Shown here: piece after piece, positions 14,644 to 22,823 of the stretch
Position numbering within the stretch: the stretch's first letter is position 1
Layout of the letters: every line of letters begins with the position of its first letter
Notes under the pieces: model-generated
The model's input: only the letters and a program-made list of their open reading frames with translations
Told to the model about the DNA's origin: nothing
Databases searched by the model: none
NCBI RefSeq assembly: GCF_900116545.1
Contig: NZ_FPCK01000004.1
Span: forward strand, 248,001-312,000
Direction: 5' to 3'
DNA length: 64,000 nucleotides
Source: Devosia crocina
GTDB taxonomy: Bacteria; Pseudomonadota; Alphaproteobacteria; Rhizobiales; Devosiaceae
Translations under genes and position numbers: made by a program

Positions 14644-16560
14644 TTGCTACGTTATCTCGCATACTCAACCGCCCTCGGGCTCGTCTTGTCAGGCGGTGCC
14701 CTGGCGCAGGAGCACGATCACCATCACGACGCCACCGACGTCACCCTGTATCGCGTTTTCGTCGGCGATCATGCCGATGCCAAGGTTACGGCCTTTGACC
14801 TCGACCAGCCCGCCAACCGCTGGACCTTTGACACGACCGGGCAGAGCAAGCTCTATACGGTAGACAATGGTGGCGCTGTCGTTGCCGTTCAGTCCGATGA
14901 TGATGCGGTAACCTTCTTCCAGAGCGGCATCTCGCTTCACGCCCACGGCGATCACTCCGACATCTCGGTCAGCGATCCGGCGGCAATCGAAGATACGCTG
15001 ACCGGTCCGCGGCCGTTCCACCTGATTGACCACGCCGGCAAAGTTGTCATCAATTTCGATCGCGGTGGCTATGCTGCGATCATCGATGCCCATGAGCTTT
15101 CGCACGGTGAGCTGGAGTCCACCCAGCTTCAGCAGGCACGCGCCCACCATGGCTATGCCGCTCCGATCGGTGACCTATGGGTGACCAGCGTTGCCTCCGA
15201 CGCACCGGTAGAAGGCGACGCCGCTCCATCCCGCATCGGGCTACAGGCCGTCAATGCCGACGGAACCCCGGCTGGTGATGTTGCCACCTGCACGGCAATC
15301 CATGGCGAAGCCTTTTCCGGCGCCTACCTTGCCACAGGCTGCGCCGAGGGCGTTCTGACCGTCACGGATGGCGCCGATGGCCCGGTCATGGAAATGCTGG
15401 AATATCCATCCGACCTGCCGGCCGGCCAAAGCACGGGAACTCTGCTCGGCTCCAAAGCCATGCAGGTGTTTCTGGGCAATTATGGCGCCAATGGGCTGGT
15501 CGTTGTCGATCCGGTCGACGAGCCACACTTCCGCTATATCGAATTGCCCTTCCGCCGCGTGGACTTCGCCCTCGATCCAGCCAATGCCCGCTATGGCTAT
15601 GTCTTGACCGAAGATGGCTCGCTGCACCAGCTCGACATGCTTCAGGCCCAGATTACCCAAAGCGTCAGGGTCACCGAACCTTATTCCATGGACGGTCACT
15701 GGAATGACGCGCGTCCGCGCATTGCCATGGCTGGTGACGAACTGGTCATGAGCGATCCCAATGCTGGGCTCGTGCGTCGTATTTCCACGGAAACTCTTGA
15801 AGAAGTCGGAACCATCGACGTCGACGGACAGCCCTACAACATTGCGGTTGCTGGTGGCAGCGGCGTCGACCATGGCGCTGAAGGCGGAGACCATGACCAC
15901 GATGGCCATAGCCATGACCACGGTCATGACCATGGTGATGAAGCACACGACCACGACCATGCCCATGCCCATGGCGATGAAGCCCACGATCATGGTCATG
16001 ATCACGCCCACGGGCATGATCACAATGACCAGGTCTATCAGGGCTATTTCGAGGACAGCCAGATTGCGGACCGCACCCTGGCCGACTGGGAAGGGGATTG
16101 GCAGTCGGTCTATCCGCTGCTGCAGGACGGAACGCTTGACCCGGTAATGGAGCATAAGGCTGAAGCCGGCACGATGACTGCCGATGAATATCGGGCGTAT
16201 TACGATGTCGGTTACAGGACAGACGTCGATCGCATCACCATCGCGGGCGATACATTCATCTTCTACGCCAGTGGTGAGCCGATGGAAGCCCGCTATGAAG
16301 CGGACGGCTACGAAGTCCTGACCTACGAGAAGGGCAATCGCGGTGTGCGCTTTATTTTCGAAAAAGTCGAAGGCGACGAGGCTGCACCACAGTTCGTGCA
16401 GTTCAGCGATCACGCCATCGCGCCCCAGGATGCGCACCACTTCCACCTCTACTGGGGTGATGACCGTGCAGCCCTGCTCGAAGAGCTGACCAACTGGCCG
16501 ACCTATTATCCGTCCGAGCTGAGTGCCGCCGAAGTGGTTGAGGAAATGCTCGCCCACTAG
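14644..16560 (+). CDS. AztD zinc metallochaperone fused to a ZinT domain
   Basis: 638 residues from a TTG with a well-placed GGAGA. After a signal peptide (to about ALAQ, residue 21) comes a short His cluster (HDHHHD), then a region to about residue 400 with AztD-type beta-propeller features (VAVQSDDDAVTFF, HAHGDHSD, FLGNYGANGLVVVDP, EPYSMDGHWNDARPRIA). AztD hands zinc to AztC in the periplasm. Residues about 409-462 are a linker of repeated HDHD/HGHDH units. Residues about 464-638 form a complete ZinT domain (DWEGDWQSVYPLL, EYRAYYDVGYRTDVDRI, DAHHFHLYWGDD), normally a separate protein of about 190 residues. The fusion joins two periplasmic zinc carriers by a zinc-buffering linker. No stop or frame break separates them. 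Confidence 0.9.
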   Translation: MLRYLAYSTALGLVLSGGALAQEHDHHHDATDVTLYRVFVGDHADAKVTAFDLDQPANRWTFDTTGQSKLYTVDNGGAVVAVQSDDDAVTFFQSGISLHAHGDHSDISVSDPAAIEDTLTGPRPFHLIDHAGKVVINFDRGGYAAIIDAHELSHGELESTQLQQARAHHGYAAPIGDLWVTSVASDAPVEGDAAPSRIGLQAVNADGTPAGDVATCTAIHGEAFSGAYLATGCAEGVLTVTDGADGPVMEMLEYPSDLPAGQSTGTLLGSKAMQVFLGNYGANGLVVVDPVDEPHFRYIELPFRRVDFALDPANARYGYVLTEDGSLHQLDMLQAQITQSVRVTEPYSMDGHWNDARPRIAMAGDELVMSDPNAGLVRRISTETLEEVGTIDVDGQPYNIAVAGGSGVDHGAEGGDHDHDGHSHDHGHDHGDEAHDHDHAHAHGDEAHDHGHDHAHGHDHNDQVYQGYFEDSQIADRTLADWEGDWQSVYPLLQDGTLDPVMEHKAEAGTMTADEYRAYYDVGYRTDVDRITIAGDTFIFYASGEPMEARYEADGYEVLTYEKGNRGVRFIFEKVEGDEAAPQFVQFSDHAIAPQDAHHFHLYWGDDRAALLEELTNWPTYYPSELSAAEVVEEMLAH

Positions 16561-16581
16561 AGCGCGTTCCCACTCCCCATA

Positions 16582-16607
16582 CCGCCCGGCCAGGTGAGGC
16601 CGGGCGG
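16582..16607 (+). other. GC-rich hairpin between aztD-zinT and the COG0523 gene
   Basis: CCGCCCGGCC, a 6-base loop (aggtga), then GGCCGGGCGG: a perfect 10-bp stem. No T-run follows, so it is more likely an mRNA-processing or attenuating hairpin than a full terminator. It lies between the ZinT stop and the next start. Confidence 0.55.
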
Positions 16608-16638
16608 CCCAATCCGAACTCGATCCCGTGAGAATTCC

Positions 16639-17838
16639 ATGGCCCAGCGTCTTCCCGTCACCGTCCTGTCCGGCTTTCTCGGCGCCGGAAAGACGACCCT
16701 GCTCAACCACATTCTTAACAATCGTGATGGACGCCGCGTCGCGGTGATCGTCAACGACATGAGCGAAGTCAATATCGACGCCGAACTCGTGCGCGATGGC
16801 GGCGCCAATCTCAGCCGCACCGACGAGAAACTGGTCGAGCTTTCCAATGGCTGCATCTGCTGCACGCTGCGTGACGACCTCTTGAGCGAAGTCCGCGCGC
16901 TGGCCGAGAGCGGCCGCTATGATTACCTGCTGATCGAGGGTACCGGTATTGCCGAGCCGCTGCCGGTCGCTACCACGTTCGAATTCCGCGACGAAAACGG
17001 TGTCTCGCTCTCCGACATCACTCGGCTCGACACGATGGTGACCGTTGTCGACTGCGCGAACCTGCTCAAGGATTATGCCTCGCACGATTTCCTGCGCGAC
17101 CGCGGCGAGACGCTCGGCCCCGAGGATGAGCGCTCACTCGTGGACCTTCTGGTCGAACAGATCGAGTTTGCCGACGTGATCGTCCTCAACAAGATTTCGA
17201 TGGCGCAGGACTGGGAAAGTGAGGCAGCACGCAAGGTCATCAAGGCACTCAACCCGGTCGCCAAGATCATCGAAACCGACTGGAGCAATGTGCCGCTCGA
17301 CGAAGTGCTCGACACCGGTCTCTTCGATCTCGACCGGGCGCAGGAGAACCCGCTTTGGTTCAAGGAGCTCAACGGTTTCAAGGACCATATCCCTGAAACC
17401 GAGGAATATGGCATCCGCTCCTTCGTTTATCGCGCCAAACGGCCGTTCAACCCCTTGCTGCTGTCTCAGTTCATTAACAAGCCCTGGCCGGGCGTGGTCC
17501 GCTCAAAGGGCTTTTTCTGGCTCGCGACGCGACCCGACCAGGTGGGCGAACTCAGCCAGGCCGGCGCCTTGGTGCGCACCATGCGCCAGGGACGCTGGTG
17601 GGCATCGGTTCCAAAGCAACACTGGCCTGACAATGACGGCTGGCGGACCGCCATGGCGCCCTATATCGATCCGGTCTGGGGTGACCGCCGCCAGGAATTG
17701 GTCTTTATCGGCATGGACCCAATGGACGAGAATGCTATCAGGCGCGAACTCGACGCCTGCCTCGTGCCAGCTCGCCAGTTCACCCCAGACGCCTGGACGC
17801 GCCTGCCTGACCCCTTTCCAAGTTGGCAGGCGGCCTAG
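16639..17838 (+). CDS. COG0523 GTPase, ZigA/CobW type
   Basis: 399 residues from the ATG at 16639. P-loop GFLGAGKTT at 12-20, GCICC at 71-75, and the long CobW_C half ending in Trp-rich segments ([18 protein letters not shown]) typical of the 400-residue ZigA group. ZigA-type proteins are induced by zinc starvation and support zinc-dependent enzymes. It is the last gene of the rightward zinc operon and the second COG0523 member of this locus, so the cell has two such chaperones under probable Zur control. Confidence 0.9.
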   Translation: MAQRLPVTVLSGFLGAGKTTLLNHILNNRDGRRVAVIVNDMSEVNIDAELVRDGGANLSRTDEKLVELSNGCICCTLRDDLLSEVRALAESGRYDYLLIEGTGIAEPLPVATTFEFRDENGVSLSDITRLDTMVTVVDCANLLKDYASHDFLRDRGETLGPEDERSLVDLLVEQIEFADVIVLNKISMAQDWESEAARKVIKALNPVAKIIETDWSNVPLDEVLDTGLFDLDRAQENPLWFKELNGFKDHIPETEEYGIRSFVYRAKRPFNPLLLSQFINKPWPGVVRSKGFFWLATRPDQVGELSQAGALVRTMRQGRWWASVPKQHWPDNDGWRTAMAPYIDPVWGDRRQELVFIGMDPMDENAIRRELDACLVPARQFTPDAWTRLPDPFPSWQAA

Positions 17839-17934
17839 ATGAGCTGCAGTCTGGAGAATAACCACCGCATCTTCCGCGTAGCCGCCTAAGGGTGTCCGCT
17901 CCTGGACTTTGAATGGGTTGGGCTTGACCTGAGC

Positions 17935-18107
17935 GGCTGAAATGGGGGATCAAAGTCTGGCGGTCGGCTGAATGACCGCTTTTCATTTGCGCGGGCCGGA
18001 AGCGGTCGGGCAGGAAACCACCCCGCAAAGGCCGGACAGACATCGACCCCGTTTCAGCCATTTCACGCTAGACAGGTGATCACCAAAAGCTGCCGTGGCG
18101 CAGATCC
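17935..18107 (+). repeat. Dispersed intergenic repeat, fullest unit (copy c)
   Basis: Near-perfect inverted arms GGCTGAAATGGGG (17935-17947) and CCCCGTTTCAGCC (18047-18059) enclose a nested inverted repeat (GACCGCTTTTC with GGAAGCGGTC). The right arm continues into the CGACCCC...AAAAGCTGCCG blocks shared with copies a and b. It can fold into a strong structure. No gene is seen elsewhere in 17839-18183. Confidence 0.65.
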
Positions 18108-18129
18108 TTATTCTGGACACCCGCAATAG

Positions 18130-18177
18130 TTGACATACCTATGCTGTCTAGGCATCATACCTAGACAGCATAGGTAT
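18130..18177 (+). promoter_or_regulatory. PadR gene promoter with perfect 18-bp inverted repeat operator
   Basis: ATACCTATGCTGTCTAGG (18135-18152), spacer catcata, then its exact reverse complement (18160-18177). A -35-like TTGACA (18130-18135) abuts the left arm, and a weak -10 (CATCAT) falls in the spacer at 17 bp. The ATG of the PadR gene is 7 bp beyond the right arm. Binding here would block RNA polymerase, consistent with autorepression by PadR. Confidence 0.8.
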
Positions 18178-18183
18178 CTATCA

Positions 18184-18522
18184 ATGGCGATTGCTCAATC
18201 ACCCTTCCTGAACGGTGTGCCAGAACTGCTGGTGCTGCGACTGCTGCGTGACCGCGACATGTATGGCTACGAGATTGTTCAGGCTATCCGTGACGCGAGT
18301 GGCGACGTCATCGGTTTTGCTGAAGGCGTCATTTACCCTCTGCTTCATGGCCTCGAACGAGATGGAGCGCTGATCACCCGTCGCCAGACTGTGAATGGGC
18401 GTAGTCGAGTCTACTACAGTGTCACTTCTAGGGGCGCTGACCGCCTTGCCGCGCTGGCTGCCCAATGGCATAGCCTCCACCACACCATTTCCGACATACT
18501 GGCTGAGCCGCGTCATGCGTGA
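18184..18522 (+). CDS. PadR-family transcriptional regulator
   Basis: 112 residues. The winged helix shows the PadR pattern: ELLVLRLLRDRDMYGYEIVQAI at the start, GVIYPLLHGLERDGALITRR as recognition helix and wing, and YYSVTSRGADRL. PadR proteins repress nearby transporter or membrane-stress genes and often themselves. The start at 18184 is set by the operator directly upstream. Its stop overlaps the start of the next gene by 8 bp, the classic arrangement of PadR with a membrane partner. Confidence 0.88.
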   Translation: MAIAQSPFLNGVPELLVLRLLRDRDMYGYEIVQAIRDASGDVIGFAEGVIYPLLHGLERDGALITRRQTVNGRSRVYYSVTSRGADRLAALAAQWHSLHHTISDILAEPRHA

Positions 18523-19153
18523 CTGCTTGCTGAGTCTTCGGGAACAGCTTCTCGTTGGTGGCATTTCGCCCCGGCATGTCGACCGCTATATTCGTGAGCT
18601 CTCTGAGCACCGCGACGACATTGCCGAGCATCTGCGTGAAAGCGGCCTCTCGTCCACCGAGGCTTACTCGCGTGCCAATCATCGCCTCGGCGACAGCGAC
18701 GTCCTCCTTCTCCCCATGCTGGCCGATAGACGCTTTCGCAGCCGCGCCGCCCGTTGGCCAGCCCTTTTCTACCTGGCCCTGCCGCTGCTTGCGCAGTTTG
18801 CGCTCATAGTCGGCGGCGTTCTCGCGCTCCTTTTTGCCGCTGGTACGGGTCTACGGCCTGCCATTGTCGATCTCGGCACAGGCTTGGCCTTACTCCTGCT
18901 CGTCTCACCCATCGTCATCGCTTGGTTGACACTCCTGGCGGCCCAGCGCCGGCGAGCATCACTCCGCTGGCCAATGTTGGGAGTCCTTGCCGGAGCCTTG
19001 GTGAGCGCAGCACTCCGAATCGGGGTCACGCCACCCGGCCCCGACACTGCGGGACAGATCGGCCTCACGCTCGGGACACCACCCCTGATCCTTCTTATTT
19101 TCTTGCTACTGCTTTCTATCCTGCCAATTTCCCTGCAACCTCGCCCGGAATGA
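18515..19153 (+). CDS. PadR-associated membrane protein with HAAS/permease-prefix-like N-terminus
   Basis: 212 residues from the ATG overlapping the PadR gene. The N-terminal 75 residues (SPRHVDRYIRELSEHRDDI, ESGLSSTEAYSRANHRLGD) resemble the helical domain that follows PadR genes in many genomes. Four hydrophobic segments follow (about residues 90-115, 120-145, 155-175 and 185-205). Such partners probably sense a membrane state and signal to PadR; that is inference from the family. Its stop overlaps the next ATG (ATGA). Confidence 0.8.
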   Translation: MRDCLLSLREQLLVGGISPRHVDRYIRELSEHRDDIAEHLRESGLSSTEAYSRANHRLGDSDVLLLPMLADRRFRSRAARWPALFYLALPLLAQFALIVGGVLALLFAAGTGLRPAIVDLGTGLALLLLVSPIVIAWLTLLAAQRRRASLRWPMLGVLAGALVSAALRIGVTPPGPDTAGQIGLTLGTPPLILLIFLLLLSILPISLQPRPE

Positions 19154-20046
19154 CCGCCATGAAACCGCTGCTTTCTCTGTTCCTGCTGGCATTGTCAGCG
19201 GGTGCGGCCTCTGCTGCCCAGATTGTACACCAATTGCCTCGTCCTGACGGCACTCTCATCCACTACACGCTGGATGCACCAGCGGGTGAAAGTGCTGGCT
19301 TGCTGGTTCTCGCGCAAGGGTCGGGCTGTGAACCAGGGGCGAAGAGCGGTAACCTCGCCACCGTCCGCGCCGCCTTTCCCAACCATACTGCGCTCATCGT
19401 GGAAAAGATTGGTGTCTCGTCAGGCGGTGCCATCGACGAAGGGTACTCGGATTGCCCGCAGGAATTTCTGAGCAGCTACACGCTGTCCCAGCGCGTCGAG
19501 GACTATGAGATTGTCCTGACTCATATTCACCTCACGACGCCTCAGCACGAGGTTATTCTTTTCGGTGGCTCCGAAGGCGGGCTTGCCATGGAGGCGCTCG
19601 CTGCGCGTATCCATCCTGCCGCTGCCATCCTGCTTTCGGGGTCGGTCGGTGGCACGTTCGGTGAAATGGTTCTTTCATCCGTCCCGCGAGAGGGGCAGGC
19701 CAGCGTGCGTGCAGGCTTCGAGGCAGCCCGAGCCAATCCTGACAACACCATGTTGTCGGGTCATACTCACCATTTCTGGGCTGATATTCTCGACCATCGC
19801 TCCTCCGACTATCTTAGCGCGACCGATACGCCTTTCCTTTTGATTTATGGTGGCCGCGACACGGCGGCGGGTCAGCCGGTTCGAACCTTGATAGATCGGT
19901 TTGCGGAGCAAGGACGCTGCAATCTTACATACCTGGAGTTTTCTGGCCTTGACCACGGGATGGTCGACCCGAACGGACGCTCCTACATGGCGAATGTCGC
20001 TCAGCTGGCTGCGTCTTGGTCGGAACACCCAATCCCAAGCTGCTAA
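19150..20046 (+). CDS. Exported alpha/beta hydrolase
   Basis: 298 residues with a signal peptide (AlaSer-rich, ending near ASAAQ, residue 23). The nucleophile elbow is FGGSEGG (GxSxG), the acid is likely Asp in YGGRDTA and the base His in GLDHGM, giving a full triad. Cys residues in GSGCEPG and SDCPQE suggest a periplasmic disulfide. It is the third gene of the PadR operon, with an ATGA overlap to the membrane protein. A second in-frame ATG at 19159 is possible. The substrate is unknown. Confidence 0.82.
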   Translation: MTAMKPLLSLFLLALSAGAASAAQIVHQLPRPDGTLIHYTLDAPAGESAGLLVLAQGSGCEPGAKSGNLATVRAAFPNHTALIVEKIGVSSGGAIDEGYSDCPQEFLSSYTLSQRVEDYEIVLTHIHLTTPQHEVILFGGSEGGLAMEALAARIHPAAAILLSGSVGGTFGEMVLSSVPREGQASVRAGFEAARANPDNTMLSGHTHHFWADILDHRSSDYLSATDTPFLLIYGGRDTAAGQPVRTLIDRFAEQGRCNLTYLEFSGLDHGMVDPNGRSYMANVAQLAASWSEHPIPSC

Positions 20047-20173
20047 GAGGTGGTGCCAATCTTCGATGCGACGAAGCGACAGTTTTTGCCACCTCGTGGC
20101 CAATAGCAGTCAGTCCGCTAACCATCCCAAAGCCGAAGGGCAGGGTAGGGTACTGCACCGGACAGTCAGCACC

Positions 20174-20193
20174 CGACCCCATTTCGGACATGG
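20174..20193 (+). repeat. Dispersed intergenic repeat core
   Basis: CGACCCCATTTCGGACATGG, the core block of the repeat family, in the 345-bp gap 20047-20391. The gap otherwise shows only two AGAGTTTTC copies upstream of the next gene and no convincing gene. Confidence 0.5.
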
Positions 20194-20391
20194 CCGGTGG
20201 AGATCGATAGTCCCAACAGCAGACACGAGGAGGCGCAACCCGGTCAACTGGTCAGGTGATCTTGACCTGCGGCGAAGGCTGTTCGATAAGACCACTGTGA
20301 CAAGAGTTTTCTTCTGACTGATCGCTGACAGTGAGGCCACCGCGTTGCGGGGTATGCACTGTCGTATCCATATCGTCAGAAGAGTTTTCAA

Positions 20392-21234
20392 ATGACATCA
20401 ATTGCTATTTCCGGCGCTAGCGGAAAGCTGGGCCGCATGGTGCTCCAGTCACTGCGCTTAATCACCAAGCAGCCGCTCGTCTTGCTTAGTCGGACGCCCA
20501 ACGCACTTGCAGGAATTTCCAGCAGCCTGGAGCCACGGTTCGCAGATTTCGACCAAGCCGAGAGCCTTCAACAAGCCATGGCTGGGGTGGATCGGCTTAT
20601 CCTCATCAGCACCAATGCTTTAAGTCCCGATGGCACACGTATCCGTCAACATCGCGCTGCAATAGATGCAGCAATTGGCGCAGGGGTCAGTCACATCGTC
20701 TATACGTCGTTTTTGAAGGCAGATAGCAGCCCGCTTTCGCTAATGACTGCTGATCACGCAATGACCGAGGCAATTATCAAAGAGAGCAGCATCGGCTACT
20801 CGATATTGCGGAATGCCTTTTATGACGATCTGGCACGGCAGTTTATTGAACGTGCTGACGATGATGGTCGCTTCGCCCATGCGGCGGGCGCAGGCGGTGT
20901 AGCCTATGTGACGCGTCAACAATGTGCAGACGCAGCAGCATTCGCCGTTTCCGATGGATTTTCGGGTCGGCGTACTCTGGACATCACTGGACCCAAAGCC
21001 ATTACGATGCCGGAGTTGGCGGAATTGGCCCGCACTAGTCGGGGCCGCTCATACTCCCCCGTCGACGTCACGAAAGAGGCACTTGTGGAGCGCATGGTAG
21101 CGGCATTGGTCCCGCCAGAGAGTGCCGCAATGCTCGCTTGGATAGACGACGGTATAGCGAGAGGCGCAGGTGGACCAGCGTCTCAGGATTTCGAGAGACT
21201 TACTGGTCTCGAGCCACCAGTCCTAGCGCTTTAA
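20392..21234 (+). CDS. NmrA/SDR-type NAD(P)-binding protein, quinone-reductase (QOR2)-like
   Basis: 280 residues. The Rossmann start TSIAISGASGKLGRMV binds NAD(P). RLILISTNA and VSHIVYTSFLKADSSPLSL are typical of the atypical SDR group that includes NAD(P)H:quinone oxidoreductase 2 and NmrA. The catalytic Tyr/Lys pair of classic SDRs is not evident, as expected for this group. It stands alone and is followed by a strong terminator. Substrate unknown. Confidence 0.85.
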   Translation: MTSIAISGASGKLGRMVLQSLRLITKQPLVLLSRTPNALAGISSSLEPRFADFDQAESLQQAMAGVDRLILISTNALSPDGTRIRQHRAAIDAAIGAGVSHIVYTSFLKADSSPLSLMTADHAMTEAIIKESSIGYSILRNAFYDDLARQFIERADDDGRFAHAAGAGGVAYVTRQQCADAAAFAVSDGFSGRRTLDITGPKAITMPELAELARTSRGRSYSPVDVTKEALVERMVAALVPPESAAMLAWIDDGIARGAGGPASQDFERLTGLEPPVLAL

Positions 21235-21240
21235 GCATTT

Positions 21241-21269
21241 GGGCCAGCCTTGATCAGGCTGGCCCTTTT
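21241..21269 (+). terminator. Rho-independent terminator
   Basis: GGGCCAGCCT, a 5-base loop, AGGCTGGCCC, then TTTT: a perfect 10-bp GC-rich stem 6 bp after the QOR2-like stop codon. Confidence 0.9.
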
Positions 21270-21329
21270 GATGATCGCGCACCGCGCCAACCTGCTTATT
21301 CGCCACACTCAAAAGGCTGCTAATGGCTG

Positions 21330-21400
21330 GCAGCTACCCGAAACCTGCCAGTCCGCTTACCACCCCTTTTCAGCCGTGTCGCGCGCCTTTGAGGGATGGT
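21330..21400 (+). repeat. Dispersed intergenic repeat, degenerate copy d
   Basis: CCAGTCCGCTTACCACCCC runs into CACCCCTTTTCAGCCGTGTC, matching the middle and core of the repeat family with several changes. It lies in 21270-21476, which otherwise holds no gene. Confidence 0.45.
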
Positions 21401-21476
21401 AGTTTCCGGAACGCGCGGAAGGGTTCTGAACTGCCGGAGTGGGGCGGTTCCGGTCAAATTTTCCTTCGATTCTATT

Positions 21477-21506
21477 GCATGCTGTCTTGATAGCAAGACA
21501 GCATGC
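21477..21506. repeat. Perfect palindrome at the left border of the ParA cassette
   Basis: GCATGCTGTCTTG, spacer atag, CAAGACAGCATGC. The same words (CTGTCTTG, GCATGC, CTTGATAGC) recur upstream of the parA-like gene at 22444-22500. It may be a partition (parS-like) or recombination site, and could also end transcription of the leftward operon. Confidence 0.65.
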
Positions 21507-21518
21507 GGTCTGGCTGGA

Positions 21519-21731
21519 CTAAATGTCCGCCTGAAGTTTAGCCAGCAGATCTCCGACCGCCTCGTCGAGAAGCCCTTGAAGGTTTGTGCGACGATCCAGC
21601 GCCACACGATGCAAAAAATCACGGCGTTCGCGAGAGAGCCGATAACAAATCTGTGCTCTACCTTCGTGTGGCTCCGCCAAGTCTGCCGCGACTGCAGTGG
21701 CGCGAAAGTCGACGCTGTCTGGATCAGCCAT
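21519..21731 (-). CDS. Small ribbon-helix-helix-like partner of ParA
   Basis: 70 residues from an ATG inside the end of the parA-like gene (8-bp overlap). The C-terminal half (ICYRLSRERRDFLHRVALDR, then TNLQGLLDEAVGDLLAKL) has the strand plus two-helix pattern of RHH DNA-binding proteins. ParA-plus-RHH pairs are known from plasmids and small partition systems, with the RHH protein binding centromere repeats. The palindromes on both sides are the likely targets. Confidence 0.7.
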   Translation of the reverse strand: MADPDSVDFRATAVAADLAEPHEGRAQICYRLSRERRDFLHRVALDRRTNLQGLLDEAVGDLLAKLQADI

Positions 21732-22377
21732 TGCTCGCGCCCTTGTCACAAAGGGCCGTCAACAACCGCGCATAGTCGGCACGCGCAGCAGTCGTCTCAG
21801 GCAAATCCGCGATCGTCATGCCGCGACCAATCAGATCTGGGTAGATAAGGCGATTGGTTATCTGGTGCGCCCACGTAGTCGCATGTGCCTGTCGCAAACG
21901 CGCTCTGGCACCGCCAACGGCGGGCGCCATTGCGCCTAGCCGCAAGGGTGGAGCAGCAGTGAGCGCGACGAGCGGTTCGGCCCCAGCGCGCTGTACAATG
22001 CCCACCCATTCAAGAGCCAGGGTGAGGTCGAAGGCGTATGGGCGTGCGACGATCAACGAAAGATCGGTGCTCTGCGCAATCTGGGATGAACCGCTATAGC
22101 GCGCAGGAGGATGATCGATGATGACCAGGTCGTAACGCGCCTTCGCGCGCCCAAGCAGGCCCGGCACGGCGGCCACCTCCGTACTATGAACTGCGAATGA
22201 CGGCGTTTTGCTCGAATGATACCAAGCGCTCGCGGAGCGCTGCGGATCCGCATCAAGGACGACAGTGCGGCGCCCCTCGGCGGCCGCCAGGCTGGCGAGT
22301 GCAAGAGCGGTTGTGCTCTTCCCAGAGCCACCCTTCCCCCACAGCGAAAGTGAGATTGAGTTTGTAAGTTTGGTCAT
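21724..22377 (-). CDS. ParA-family ATPase
   Basis: 217 residues from the ATG at 22377, with an AAGGAAA binding site. Deviant Walker A KGGSGKST at 15-22, LDADPQRSASAW as switch I and DLVIIDHPPA as Walker B. Short, without the N-terminal HTH of P1-type ParA, so it is like the small type Ib or orphan ParA group. It is followed by an overlapping RHH gene and preceded by iteron-like repeats. Role: probable partition or positioning of an accessory element. Confidence 0.85.
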   Translation of the reverse strand: MTKLTNSISLSLWGKGGSGKSTTALALASLAAAEGRRTVVLDADPQRSASAWYHSSKTPSFAVHSTEVAAVPGLLGRAKARYDLVIIDHPPARYSGSSQIAQSTDLSLIVARPYAFDLTLALEWVGIVQRAGAEPLVALTAAPPLRLGAMAPAVGGARARLRQAHATTWAHQITNRLIYPDLIGRGMTIADLPETTAARADYARLLTALCDKGASNG

Positions 22378-22443
22378 ATGTTTTCCTTTCTTCGACAGTG
22401 TCGGAGAAGGTCTGGCAAGGAACAAAACATCCGCGGTGCGACA

Positions 22444-22500
22444 GGCTGTCTTGCTATCAAGCAAGCATGCCCGCTTTATAGCTTGATAGCTTGATAGCTT
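22444..22500. repeat. Iteron-like and inverted repeats upstream of the parA-like gene
   Basis: GGCTGTCTTGCTATCAAGC is followed by AAGCATGC, then TATAGCTTG repeated with an 8-bp period (ATAGCTTG, ATAGCTTG, ATAGCTT). GCTATCAAGC at 22453-22462 is the reverse complement of GCTTGATAGC at 22481-22490 and 22489-22498. It lies in the 140-bp gap between the parA-like gene and the small gene upstream, as expected of a centromere or operator. Confidence 0.65.
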
Positions 22501-22517
22501 CGCCTCTGGTCGGATCG

Positions 22518-22814
22518 TCACTTCCCCGGCGATAGCGGCTCAGCCAGACGGTAGAGCCTACTCACCGTCCGGGCCCAGCGGCGCTCCATGTCCATGGCCA
22601 GAACCACGCTGGTCGTGCACCAACCGGTACCAAGCTCAGGATGACCCTCGACCCACCCGAACAGGCGTGGGACCCCGGCTTCAGCGTCGGTCCAGGCCCA
22701 TTGAGATATCTGCGGGGCAGCTTCGAGCTCGGCTTGTGTCGGTAGTTTGCCTGTGCGAATGGCGAGGGCGGCTTGCAGGCCCTCGCGTACGGTCTCACGC
22801 GATAGATGCACCAT
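22518..22814 (-). CDS. Small conserved protein, DUF6634-like
   Basis: 98 residues. The pattern RLFGWVEGHPELGTGWCTTS and AMDMERRWARTVSRLYRLAEP resembles the DUF6634 proteins found beside plasmid and accessory genes in Rhizobiales; this is from memory and is tentative. It lies 9 bp after the AAA protease gene, so it is co-transcribed. Function unknown. Confidence 0.65.
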   Translation of the reverse strand: MVHLSRETVREGLQAALAIRTGKLPTQAELEAAPQISQWAWTDAEAGVPRLFGWVEGHPELGTGWCTTSVVLAMDMERRWARTVSRLYRLAEPLSPGK

Positions 22815-22823
22815 AGTGTTTCT

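Noticed and set aside
15241..17085. A long minus-strand open frame of over 600 codons opposite aztD-zinT and the COG0523 gene
   Set aside because: It is antisense to well-supported genes and owes its length to GC-rich codon bias; it has no recognisable domain.
21477..21506. Palindrome as a plain Rho-independent terminator of the RHH gene
   Set aside because: No T-run follows on the minus strand, and the same words recur upstream of the parA-like gene, which favours a protein-binding site.
22453..22498. CRISPR-like short direct repeats
   Set aside because: Units are only 8 bp with no unique spacers and no cas genes; iterons fit better.
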